From Combretum micranthum (Eukaryota > Streptophyta > Magnoliopsida > Myrtales > Combretaceae): a stretch of 64,000 nucleotides of DNA. The notes below the pieces were generated by a model. The model was not told the origin of the DNA, did no database searches, and saw nothing but the letters and a program-made list of their open reading frames with translations. Positions 38,201 through 49,385 of the stretch are shown in pieces; position 1 is the stretch's first letter; every line of letters begins with the position of its first letter. The translations under genes were made by a program, and so were the position numbers. The stretch covers positions 248,001-312,000 of the forward strand of contig JAMXBD010001249.1 of assembly GCA_024138025.1 (NCBI GenBank), in the 5' to 3' direction.

Positions 38201-39700
38201 ACATCGTGTATGTTTATTCCCATTTCATCCCATTATTTACACCCATTGACCAAAGTCCACCAAGTGAATTAGTGTTAAGAAAAAAAGTGTATAAATATAA
38301 ATTTATGATGTCACTGCGCTAGTACCATGTTAAATTTTAGATGGAGAAATTACTAAAATAACATATATGTGTTTTAAAAATTTTACAAACAAGTGATTTA
38401 AATTTTGATTTTTGATAAATACATGACCTATATATTGACATTTTGGCAAATAACTCATCTAAATTTTATTTTTTTACAAATACATGATAATTGTTTTGTA
38501 CTTTTGTAAAAAAGTGTTTTTTTACAAGTCCATTACTTGTATTTTTTTCACTTTGTGTTAATTATGAATAAGAGACATCTAAAAATACATGTAATGTATT
38601 TATTAAAAAATAAAAATCAAGTCACTTTTTTATAAAAGTATTAAACACAAGAGATGGATTTGCAAAAAATAAAACCCAAATTATTTTTTATCAAAATACC
38701 AAAACACGGGCCATTTATTTGTTAAAAATCAAGACTCAAACTAATTATTGATAAAAGTGTCAAAACATGGGGCCATGTTTTTATATTTTTCTCATTTTAG
38801 ACTTATAAGAATATAACCTAAAAGTTTAAACCATGTACATACATTTGATATTTTATGTCTTTATCTTTTCCTTTTCTTTTTCCTTCACCTTACCTGCGTC
38901 CTTTCCTTTTCTTTCTCTTTCGTTTCCCTTTCTCTTCCTTTCTCTTTCTTTTTCAAATCAACTCTAAATCTCAATTTCAACAAGATCATAGGAGAAAATG
39001 AAGTTGGAAAACAAGATAGGAGTTAAGAATTGAGTTAGAAGAAGCTACGTCAACTAAGAAGTAGTAGTAGTTGAAGCCAAGTAGCTTATAGTTGACAACA
39101 AGTAAGTTATTATTGTTGTTTATGTATGTATATGATGAGTTCATGCAAGTTATATGTAGGATTTAAGATTAAAACATGTAATCTTGTAATATCTGAACTT
39201 ATATGTTAGAACCTAAGTGAAATCATGCATATTAGAATTAGGATTTTGATGAAATATGAAGTAAAAACATGTATGTAGATGTTATGAATGATGAGTCTAA
39301 GTTTGTATGATGAGTATAAGATGTTAAATGTTGAGAAATGATGTAAAAAAAGTAGTTAAAATACGTTAAAATACATATGCTATGTTTTCAAGTAAGAGCA
39401 CAAGGAGAACATGGGGAGCTAATCAAGTCATGCTCCTTATTTTAACTCATCAAAGAAGAAAAACGTCTAGAACACGATTCAACATATCCAACTGTGCTTC
39501 TCTCTGTTTCGTTTTACATATTTATTCCCAAAATAACATGACTAGAACACAGCATCTCCCATATCACCATGTTTAATGTTTTAAATAGAATACGGTTAGA
39601 ACATAGCTCATTATATCCCATCATGTTTCTCTTTAATCTTGGTGTTCTTGGCTCTTTGAAGAAAATTAGGAGAAGCACGACTTGTTTTATTACGTCATAT
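35280..39700. repeat. Tandem duplication of about 2.43 kb inside the pseudogene
   Basis: 35285-37640 and 37723-39700 are two copies. Exon 3 ends at 35358 and 37790 and exon 4 at 35579 and 38010, an offset of about 2431. Both copies include part of LTR C, so the LTR inserted first. The second copy has lost about 640 bp matching 36507-37150 (the intron and LTR start). The first lacks about 290 bp matching 39100-39390. The junction is near 37722. Confidence 0.85.
35990..36440. mobile_element. Fold-back/MITE-like element in the pseudogene intron
   Basis: The left part, AAATTTTGATTTTTGACAAA then TAAATGACC, is inverted at the right (GGGTCATTCATTTGTTAAAA then ATCAAAACTCAAACTAATT). A second, diverged copy at 38345-38790 came with the tandem duplication. 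No coding capacity. Confidence 0.55.
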
Positions 39701-41984
39701 TGCTTATTTGTTGCGTCGTGTTTCTTAATTATTTCCACTTAAAGAGAAGCACGACTAAAACATAGCTTGTCCTATCATACCATGCTTCTCTCTAAGCTCC
39801 AAACTTGAAAAAGCACAAAGGAAACATAATTGAATGCATTTGATCATTCTTCTCATATGCATGAACACAGGGCGAACATGGCCACCCTATCTAACTGTGT
39901 TCTTTGTAAAAATTTGAATAAAATAAAATAAAATAAAATGAAATAGATGAATGATACCTGATAGGCTATGTTAGTTAATTCATACAATTAGAAATGAGTT
40001 AAGTAAATTAATGGGTTTAATAACAAATTAGATTAACATAGATTTAAGTATAGGATGAACCTTAAGTTTAAAATGAACTTAGTTAATAAATCTAAGGGCC
40101 CGTTTTTCATTTATATCTGTATCTTTTTAAAAAATACATGTAAATATGTTTGATTTATATTTATATTTTATCTATTTGATCTTTTAATGAGAACTACCAA
40201 CATTTTTTTTATATCTGTATCTAATTTTTTATAACTAATTTGTTAGAAAAAAGTTTTGAAAAAGAGTCTGTATTTGTAATCTACCAACGAACAAATAGAC
40301 CCTAAGTTCAACTTGACTAAATAGACTTTAGTGAGCTAAAATGAATTAGATTGATTAAGTTTAATTAACTTGACTTAATAATTGAATTAAACGATTAATT
40401 CTATTTAACTTTTCTAATATTAAGTTAATATAGGTTTAATGATTTGTAATTGGCTTAAAATTAATAAGTATGTAATGAAATAGACTGGGCTATGTTTAAT
40501 ATGAGGAATTTGTTGTTTCAATTGTTTGTTCGTTGAGAAATATGAGTATTTTGAAAATGAATGATATGAGGATGTTTTTATGATAAATGATTATAAATAA
40601 AGAGAAAAGAAATAATTTGACAAACAATGGAAAACTGTCTGTATCTTGGCAGAACGATCTTCGCAACCATTGTGGAGTTTCTACTTAGTGTCTGATCAAA
40701 TAGGTTTTTAAAATGAGTTTAATATAAGAAAATAATTAATTTAAATGCTTATATGAGTTTAATTCTTGAAAAAATATGGATATCTAATTTATCTTATGAG
40801 ATGGCTTTTGATCCACCATCTGTCTCTATTTGGATTTTAAATAGTATAAGGTAAGCAGTGACGTGCTTGTTGCTTGTTAAATAGTATTCTTAATGAAATA
40901 AAACTTAAAAACGACCTAATAATTGAGTATTACTTGTACATATGCCGTTTAATCTGGTTCGAGAGTTACAATCTTATTCAGAGCCAGGTACTATAGTTAG
41001 GTGCTTAGGCCACCTCTACTATCATACAATGGTATGCCATGATGCAACTCAACAAGTAGTTGATGAGGCAAATAAGATCGGTGTAATGTCTATCTTGATT
41101 GGTGAGAAGTAATATAGTAGGGCTCACATTTATGGGACTAATTGAGCCTTACTATATTACAGACTGAAATAAGTAGAGTGTGTGTAACCGCTGTAGACCC
41201 TAGATGGGACTAATTTCTCTTTCTCGGTTAAATATATGAGATATAAATATCTAGGTTGCTTATATCAACCTCTTGAATAGTTGTTATTATTTAGGATTCC
41301 CTAGATTTCCAAAGTTTGCTCCGAAGTATGAGTGCTATAGTTTTGTTTGTTTTACTTTAATTTAAAGATAATAAATTATTATTGTTGCATTACATTAGCT
41401 TAAGCACGTGTGGTATATCATGTGTGCTTATGTTGTTGTTGTACTAGATTTCGGCTCATTATTCTTTCTTTCTAGGTGATGATAAAAATAGTGATGTCGA
41501 TGATGATGATTGAATCGGGAGTAAGGGATGACTAGGAGAAATTTTGTTGAAAAGTGAAGTGGATTAAGGCCGTGGATGTATTTTATTTATTTATTTATTT
41601 TTGTTAAAGAGTTGGATTTCTCTTTTTGGAATTGCAATTTCCTTAAGGGCCCGGTAGAGTCCACATGTTTTTTAGATAAGTTTTTAAGTTGTGTTGTATC
41701 ATCAAGAAAGGCATATGAGTTTCCTGATGATATGGTTTTGTTTTAAAAGTTGATATAGTCGTGTGAGTAGAAGTTAGAAATATTTTTATAAAATTGTTTT
41801 TCCACTGCTAAATCCATTTATCTCGTAATCTAATTAAACGATTTCAGAATTTAAATTGGCTAAAAATATTCAACATAAACATATCTTTTAAGGAAGCCTA
41901 AGTGTGTAATACTTAATGTATTATATGTGGCTGAAGGACAGGACATTGTCTAATTTTAGATTTAGGGCATGTCGGGTCCTTACT
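36559..41984 (+). mobile_element. Solo LTR C, enlarged by the pseudogene duplication
   Basis: GGAAG lies on both sides (36554-36558 and 41985-41989). Beyond them the pseudogene intron continues in register with the intact gene's intron 4. The LTR starts TGAAATGCCC and ends CGGGTCCTTACT, matching LTR B (TGAAATAGCC and GGGTCCTTACA) with one terminal change. It contains a possible 5' splice site, CAA|GTAAGTTATT, at 39098, a repeated array with AGAAGCACGACTTG-type units (37650-37720 and 39660-39790), an internal region shared with B and E (40960-41345), and a 3' splice site plus acidic frame at 41476. Its span includes duplicated pseudogene sequence (37723-38870). Confidence 0.78.
41476..41513 (+). 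other. Acidic micro-exon in solo LTR C
   Basis: CTTTCTTTCTAG precedes a 38-nt frame entered in phase 1: GDDKNSDVDDDD, then TGA. It is shorter than in A, B and D, but has the same acceptor position, phase and acidic character. It starts with the same GDD as copy B. Confidence 0.45.
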
Positions 41985-42281
41985 GGAAGTGTTTTGGATT
42001 TTAGTTTGGTCACAGTAATGTTTTCCATCCATTTAGTATGTAATATATATTTTCCCTCTATTATCTTTTTAGCTACTTCCTTATATAAAGTAAGCAAGCC
42101 GGAAAGCGGCACAAGACATAGGGGTGATTCATCCGGAGCATATTGAGTTTGGAAGCAGAGAATACTATAGATATCTCGGTTCTCTTACAACCCCTCCATG
42201 CATTGAGCGTGTTTTGTGGAGAATCATCAAGAAGGTGGCGTTTTGTTTTACCATTTTTTTTTATAATAATTTCTTTATTAG

Positions 42282-42861
42282 GGTACAAGTGTGAGAATCC
42301 CACATGGGAAATATGGGACTTGTGTGAAGAGTTTATAAAAAGGAAGACCCACTAACCCATTACCTTAAGGTTTTGGGTTATAGATGGTGTTAAAAGCCCA
42401 ATTATGTTATCATTCACAAAGCCCATTAGATTTCTCCCCATTTAAGGCATACTCCAGATACAAAAATTGGTATCAGAGCCGATGGTTTGAATGGGAATCT
42501 CCCACGATTGGCCCACCATGTGGAAAAAAGCTTTGTAGTATGACTCGTCTGTGAAACCCATGGTGAGTAGGTGGGACCACTCACAAAGCAGGTTTAGTGG
42601 AGTCAGTTTGACAAACTCTTGTTAAGAGGGAGTATGGTCTACCCCATTGTGGAGACTCACACTTGATGGAGAGATTGTTATGTGCAAGTGTGAGAATCCC
42701 ACATGGGATATATAAGATTTGTGTGAAGAGTTTATAAGAAGGAAGACCCATTAACCCATTGCTTTAAGGTTTTGGGTTATAGATGGTGTCAAAAGCTCAA
42801 TTGTGTTATCCTTCACAAAGCCTATTGGATTTCTCTCCATTGAAGGCATACTCTAGATACT
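42282..42861 (+). mobile_element. TRIM (miniature LTR retrotransposon) in the pseudogene intron
   Basis: Two LTRs of 181 bp (42282-42462 and 42681-42861) share GTGTGAGAATCCCACATGGG, a TATA-like GTTTATAAAAAGG / GTTTATAAGAAGG, and AAGGCATACTC near their ends. A primer-binding site TGGTATCAGAGCC (42468-42480, initiator-Met type) follows the first, and a polypurine-like GATGGAGAGATT precedes the second. The 218-bp interior has no coding capacity. This is the defining TRIM layout. Confidence 0.85.
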
Positions 42862-43831
42862 AACATTCTTTATTTCTTTTTATTTTTTTTAATCATTGCA
42901 ACGGAAGAGGAGGAATCTAATCTGGTATTTTTCATTTGAGAGAAAAAAAAAAAGTATATTAGAAGATTATAAGATGATTGGGAATGTCTTTATCTCACGT
43001 GCCCATGGATGCCCCTATTTTTGTTTCTTTAGCATGCCTCCCTTCTTTTAATTGTTTAGGTAAGGACCACTTCAAGGGGCAAGTACAAGCACTAAAGGAT
43101 GCGCTTCATGATGTAAGTACGCACTGAATAATTATTAGCATTTGTAAAGCACATATCAAAGTCCTAAATTAATAGTATTATAGAAGCTACTCTGCCAGAA
43201 CCTTGTTGAAACTTAAGAATTAGTAGGACTTGCTAAAGAGCAAACTTAATTTTACATATATTATGATTTTAACTTCATTTATTAATTTATTTATTAAAAT
43301 TTTTTTTTAACTGAAGATAAAATATGATGTAATCTCTCTCTTGTTCTTTTTTAACTACCCTAATATGATTAGTGTAGTGACTATGATAGAAAGGCACTTA
43401 CATGCCACGTCACCAAAGGTTTGTCAAATATATTTGTGAGAAATTTTATGGTTCCACCATTAATTTTTATAAGACCGATTCGATCGTTATTCAACGATTC
43501 ATATCATATCCAATCATGATCAGATTACTAAAATAGTTAATATTCAAACTATTATATTTATTTTAATAATTAAATGGTTCAATCAACAGGATTGTAGAAA
43601 CTCTCTCACTTCTTATTTAAAATATTTGTGTGCATCACTCTTACTGTCTCTTATTTCTCGGGGATTTGAGAAAACGCGAGACCTCTTCATCAGTTAAACA
43701 GAAGGCCAATTTTCTTGTACACCCCATGAGACATGCAAGAACCCTCCGAATTTTAGTTGTAATAATTATATGATGACTAATTGACTATCATCAAGGTCAT
43801 CACAGCTCTATAAATAAAGAAAACTGTTAAG

Positions 43832-43940
43832 TCTTATAGCTTAGTTGGTATGAACATTTTCCTCGTATAGGGATAATATAGGTTTAAATCTCTTTTTATT
43901 GTAATCATAAAAATTTAAATGTAAAAATAATTGACTCTTC
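43832..43940 (+). mobile_element. SINE copy in the 3' flank of the pseudogene
   Basis: A box TAGCTTAGTTGG and B box GGTTTAAATCTC, at the position equivalent to the SINE at 18902 downstream of the intact gene. Shared flanking sequence (TATAAATAAAGAAAA just upstream) shows inheritance by duplication rather than a second insertion. Confidence 0.6.
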
Positions 43941-44194
43941 ATCTAACCTATCTCTCTTCTTTTTTTCACTTTCAAAATTACAGGATTCACAAAACAAATT
44001 ATCTCAAATCCTTTTGATCTGTCATTTACATGTGGTTTTCTTACGGTTGAATTGAGTTTTGGTGGTGGAGGTGAAAGGTGATGACTGCACCTCACCTCGG
44101 TTAGTGATCTATTATGTTTGGTAACATTTATTAATAATAATACTTGTTTTCACCGAGAAGAAAAATTATATAATAAAAAAAAAAAAGAATTGGA

Positions 44195-44580
44195 TGAGAG
44201 TAGAGCTACATATGAGTCGAGATAGCTCACAAGCTATTTAAGTTAGACTTTGCAAAAACTTGAATTCAACTCGATTACAATCGAGTCGAGCTCGAATTCA
44301 AGCTACTCGAGTAGTTATCGAGCTCCAATTCGAGCTTCAAAATATTTGTCTTGGTGAGCTCAAGCTTAAACGAGTATTAAATCGATATTGATCGAGTTCA
44401 AACTTATCAAGTATTAAATACTCTTTATAGTTAGATCAATATTTGAAAGAGCAATCGAGCTAAATCAATCGAGTTCAAGCATCAAAATCAAAACTCGATC
44501 GAGTTCAAGTTTCAAGTTTTTTATTCGAGTAAACTCGAGCTTGGTATTATATTGAGTCGAGTCGTTTACAGTCCTAATTA
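44195..44580. mobile_element. hAT-like MITE rich in CGAG/CTCGA words
   Basis: The left end, TAGAGCTACATATGAGTCGA, and the right end inverted, TAGGACTGTAAACGACTCGA, are alike. The interior is full of GAGCTCGAATTC, ATCGAGTTCAA and related words, as in many plant hAT MITEs. A related, older stretch lies at 50900-51230. Confidence 0.55.
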
Positions 44581-45183
44581 ACATTTCTTTTGGTACTGAT
44601 GACATCTTGGGAAGCATATTTACTGAGAAAAAAAATAAAATTATATTAGGTCAAAGTAAACAGTATCTCAATATGCAGAATTCTTGTTGTTATTATTAAA
44701 TCAAAGGGTTCTAAATTAATTTTGATGAGGAAAAACTAAGTATTAATTGAATAAATGAATATTTCGGAAAATGAAATTAACTTGGCTTGGTTAATAACCT
44801 GTGATCTCTCAAGATTGCTTTATTATGTATGTCTTCAAAAACGTGGAGTAATTTTAAAAAGCAATAGCTCGTTCCAAAAACATTTGATCAGGAATAACAC
44901 AAAATGAAATTTTGAGAAAAAAAAAAAATTCTTATGAAAATCATGGTAATCGATAGAATTTGACCCCGAAAGGGTGGTACTAATTGCAAGATTCGTCTTA
45001 TTCGGAATTTTGTTTCATTCAGAACGAGATTATGGATGATTTACGACCATAGCTCAATGGATGGAAATTAGAATGTCATCTGGCCATGGCACACCAGCTC
45101 GTATAAAATAGTTATCAACCAAATAAGAATTATTGGAAGGGGGTAGGCAAGATAATTCACTATCATTGTTACTAGCCAATAAA

Positions 45184-45968
45184 TTAGACATCATCACGGA
45201 TCGGTTCCAAATCGAGAATCGATCTGATCCGTCATCTGTAGTTTCTGAATAGAAAATCATTCGAAAATGACAGGTTTGAACCGGTAAAGAATCCGCCGGT
45301 TCTGACAGGTCCTTATAGTTCCATCCCTAAAACCATATAATCCAGCATTTTGGAAACATAAAAATTATAAAAAAAAAAAAAGAAAAGAAAATTATAAAAA
45401 ATTGTAATTATAAAAGAAATATTTAAAACCACTTTCGCATAAATAATAAAAAATATATTTCTTATTCATAATATTTAATGTGTTATTATTAATAACACAA
45501 GTAATAAATACATTTGAAATCATATATTGTTAAATTTATGCAGACTTCTAACCAAAGTAGATTTTCTTTCTTAATAATGTGTGATTCATTTTTGTTAGGA
45601 ATTATTTGTATCTTAAATATTTTATAGTATTATATTGCTAATATAACAACTAAAAAAGTGCAAGTGATTATATATAAATAAATACATAATCATAGAATTT
45701 TTTTAACTAATGCTATGAATAATTATTGTTAGGCTCAATGTTATTTTAAGTTAAAAATTTATTTTGTATTTTTTCTTAGTTAAATTAAGTAAATTATTTA
45801 ATCATTTTTTTATTTTTTTCATGGTTTTTGGTTCCTCTAGAACTAGAATCAAACCATGAGAACTGGACTGGCTTTCACGGGTCTGATTCCAGTTCCACTA
45901 TTTTTGAAATCAGAAACCGACGATTCGAATCTGGTTTTAGACCTGAACCAAACCATGATGATGTCTAA
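45184..45968. mobile_element. Terminal-inverted-repeat element, 785 bp
   Basis: The left end TTAGACATCATCACGG (45184-45199) and the right end CCATGATGATGTCTAA (ending 45968) are inverted with one mismatch in 16. Subterminal GGTTC/GAACC words resemble hAT-type non-autonomous elements. No transposase frame; the target-site duplication was not found. Confidence 0.6.
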
Positions 45969-47570
45969 ACGAGTGCATTTAGATTACGTAACTAGAGCAT
46001 AAACTCAAGGAATAATTTGGGGTCACCAAGCAGCAATGCTGTGATTTTCTAGTACACACTCTACGTAATGACTAAGTGCTCGAAGCATTTATGACATGCT
46101 CTAAATTCACACGCTCCACCGAAATTCAAAAAGTAAAAGACAGAAGGTTAAGATGGTAGTTTACCAGATTTTGGACTTTTAGCATAGCAACAACTTAGCT
46201 TGGCTCTCTGGACTAGTGAGTAGGCCAAACGAAAGCTCAAGGAGTAAGGTCCATGACTTAAGGTGACTTGGAGAAATTTAACTAAATGAACATGGAACAA
46301 TGTTCAATTTAAAGCAGCACGTCCACTCTCAACTTTTATTAGGTAAGTTCATACACCTAGATAAGCTATTAATGGGCATGGATTCAAGATGAGCATATGG
46401 AGATTCATCACGAGGGGGGCACATCTCTATCATGGGCATGGATTTAGGAGGACCATATGGAGATTCATCAAGAAGAGGATCCATCTCTATTATTGACTAC
46501 CAACACAATCCATGAAAATGGTCTGTGCCCAAACTCTATAAGTACTAAAAGCTCTTTTTCATTTGAAAAACTTCAAAGATTAAAGAGATATATTATGGTT
46601 TCAAACTTTAGATCTCAAAAATTAAGAACTGCTCAAAATTATGAACAAGCCACACTTCCTCAAGAATGGTAGGTTAATGCTCTAAAGCTCTCACACCTGT
46701 AACATTTGTATTCAAGCCCCCTAAAACTATCTATTTCTCCTCTCTATATCTCTTTTCAAATAATTTTTCCATACACTAGTTCCACATCACTCCTTTGAGG
46801 CCACCATGAAGAACAAAAGTCACGTTGTTCAAATATTGGCCATGTCAATAGTCTACGCTTTCTGCAAAATGTTAACTAATTGATGCAATTGAAGAATTAT
46901 TGAAAACACCAAAAATACTTTTGCATAGATCTTTCTTTTCATTGATCATCTACATTAGATTAAAAATTATAGTCATTATTTAGAAATCTTTTACCATTAG
47001 AAACAATCAGAATCCTCTACTTAAAGTTTTTTCATATCTCACCCCTTACCACCACAGCTCAACAAACCACCACCATCATGTTCTTAATGTAGAATATTAT
47101 CAAAAGAAGCCATCACAACTCCTTAAGAACATAAAGCAATAAGTAATCCCAAATCAAATTCAAGACAAAATTCACTTTTTGATACAGATAATTATCAAAA
47201 TAAAATGTCTAAATCTTGAAAACTTCCTTTATATCCTAATTATGTGAAATCTTATGAATTGTAAAGCACTTCAATATGATTTTTCAAATTTAAACAAAAA
47301 GTGAAACATTTAAGGAAAGTAAGATAATTGGTAGAAATTTAAAGAATAAGGAAATAGATGTTTAGGTAGATTTTCAGAATAAATAAGTGTCATATTTCTC
47401 AACGTGTCTATTAATAGGAGCTTAAAACAACTCAAAATTGCCGATAAGTTATTACAATGACAAAGCATGCAATCAAGGCAAGTACACAAATTTGAAAGCA
47501 CGTATTAATAGAATTTCAAGTATAAATATGGTGTTTAATTTTAATTTGTCGATGTTGATGACATAGTTGG
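45969..47570. other. Intergenic DNA with a short tandem repeat
   Basis: A unit of about 61 bp starting ATGGGCATGGATT and containing CATATGGAGATTCATCA occurs twice (46373-46433, 46434-46495). The 71-codon frame at 46457-46672 starts inside it and resembles nothing I recognise. The rest is AT-rich with no visible gene. Confidence 0.45.
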
Positions 47571-47893
47571 TTTATAAATTGGGTATAATATGGAGGAAAG
47601 TCACAATGTTTGAGGGTAAATTCATTTGATGTCACAACATTTCAAGTGGTTTATTGGAGGTCATAACATTTAGAGACGTGGATCAATTAAGGTTATCATT
47701 GACATGTGTCAACAAGAGAAAATTTTAATTAAGAGTCAGAAGATCAGCCACGTTGTGACACGTATCAATGGTGACCTTAATTGACTCATTTTTCTAAACA
47801 TTATGACCTCAAACAAACCACTCGAAACATTGTGAACTTAAATAAACTTACTCTTAGACATTGTACCTTCTAATGTAATTTACGCTTTATAAA
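47571..47893. mobile_element. Mutator-like MITE, relative of the one at 13010
   Basis: The element (47579-47885) is flanked by TTTATAAA (47571-47578 and 47886-47893). It shares TCACAACATTT, TTAAGGTTATCATTGACA and AACAAGAGAAAATTTTAATTA with the MITE upstream of the carbonic anhydrase gene and has the same inverted layout. Confidence 0.7.
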
Positions 47894-48491
47894 CGTTATT
47901 ATATTATGAGCATGTTAAAATATTTCATTATTTGAAATGAGTGAATTTAAATTAAATCAATGCATGCACTTTTTGTGTTTTGAACTTATTATTACTACTT
48001 TTAAAACTTCTATCTGAATGTCATGATAGAGGCATTCAAACAACAACTTTTATTATGTGCATGATGTTTTGAGGAAGTGTTCAGATGCCTCCATCTGGAA
48101 GTATGGTCTGTGTAGTCAAATGGCAGTTTTAAGCTATTTTATTGGTAATCTTTAATCACCATTTAAATGAGCATTCAATGTGTAATACCTTAAACTAAGA
48201 GCGTTATCAGCCTGCCATGTCTTCTAACTTGATATGGACATACTAAGGCTATTATTCTACTAATCCATATTGTCATACTATGTAACATCAATCTCTCACG
48301 TATAAGGATACCTATTTAAAAATATCTCAATATAACAAAACTTCTGACCAACTTAGTTGGCATAAACCTAAAGTCCAACTTAATATAATCTTTAAACATC
48401 CTAAGTAAAGGGTCTCATGAAACTTTAGATTTATAAAAATATATAAAACTTCATGGGATATTCAATTTTATCTATCTCTAAACCAATATAT

Positions 48492-48592
48492 CTAATAATC
48501 AGCAGGAAAGTCAGCTCCATTATCGTTCTCTCCATAGTCCATATAAACATCATAGCCCGACAGATCAAAAACTACTGGATCATCACTTGTTT
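48492..48592 (-). other. Acidic micro-exon in solo LTR D
   Basis: The 101-nt frame is the same length as in LTR A. It encodes TSDDPVVFDLSGYDVYMDYG, then ENDNGADFPADY and TAG. The acceptor equivalent to TTTTTCAG in A is TTTTTCAA here; with the next base it shows two C-to-T changes on the plus strand, as expected from cytosine methylation decay. The frame continues open upstream without the splice. Confidence 0.5.
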
Positions 48593-49381
48593 TTGAAAAA
48601 TAAAAGAGTAAGCACAAAGGCTCTGCACACCAAACCACAAACACATGCACATGAGCATATAGCATACAAATCCACATGCGAACTAGTTACTCATTCAGCA
48701 ACCACATGTTATTATCTTTGATTAGCTGGCAAACAACACAATTTAGAACCATTTGCAAATAGTCATAAACCCGGAGTAACTCATGACTCCATAAAAACAA
48801 CCAATAGAGAAAATAATAATATATACATATATTGGTATTGGGAACTCCCTACACACCTGGGTACCATACCCGCACCACTCCTAGACTATTGAAATCATCT
48901 CTATGCATGACTCCACTTGGGATAACATCACACACAGATTATCAAGGCGCCGTCCGAGTGCCAATAGTCCTCCTGATCTACTAGATCCAACCAAAGACAA
49001 GCATCACATAAAATTTAAAATCAAATAGTAATTAGTCAGTTTACAATTACTAAGCCTACAAACACAAGCAACAAATAAGGTAAGGTCGTACCTGAAACCA
49101 CTTTAGGAATAGAAACCCTAACTTCTCTAAAAACACTTGATCATAATCAAATACTCCATCAAAATATGTTTTCATAAGGTAAGCATAATACTATCATCAT
49201 GTAAACCCTAAACTAAAAAGAATAACATATCCTATATTAATACACACATTTCTCCTTGATTGTAAAAATCATAGTGTCTCCAAAAGAACAGGGTTTGTCC
49301 AAAAACTAGAACTCCCTTTAATATAATTAAAGAAATTCAAAAAGGATTTCACTTTTAAATCACTAAAAGGATCAATCTTAC

Positions 49382-49385
49382 CCAT
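49382..49385 (-). other. Start codon abutting a putative 5' splice site in LTR D
   Basis: The minus strand reads AAGAAAATGG|GTAAGATTG. Splicing from this donor to the micro-exon acceptor would join ATG G to the phase-1 exon, giving Met followed directly by the acidic peptide (about 35 residues). LTR B has a similar ATG|GTAAGTG with one G fewer, which would shift the frame. Confidence 0.4.

Larger units (their letters stand above)
34960..43830 (+). pseudogene. Alpha carbonic anhydrase pseudogene, interrupted and partly duplicated
   Basis: Homology to the intact gene starts in intron 2 (about 34960); exons 1-2 are absent. Exon counterparts: exon 3 at 35252-35358 (same 107-nt length) with HWH changed to H-stop-L; exon 4 at 35477-35579 with zinc His145 changed to Tyr; a second partial exon 3 at 37723-37790 (HWL) and exon 4 at 37909-38010 (1-nt deletion); exon 5 at 42073-42234 with an in-frame TAA; exon 6 at 43060-43112 (1-nt deletion); exon 7 from 43662, its splice acceptor AG now CG. 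The second zinc His (H128) is Leu in both copies, so that loss predates the internal duplication. Introns contain LTR C, a TRIM and a fold-back element. It cannot make an active enzyme. Confidence 0.93.

Noticed and set aside
42143..42355. Open frame across pseudogene exon 5 and the TRIM
   Set aside because: It reads exon 5 in the wrong frame and runs into LTR sequence.
45040..45110. Possible tRNA-like start (ATAGCTCAATGG)
   Set aside because: No B box at the proper distance and no acceptor pairing.
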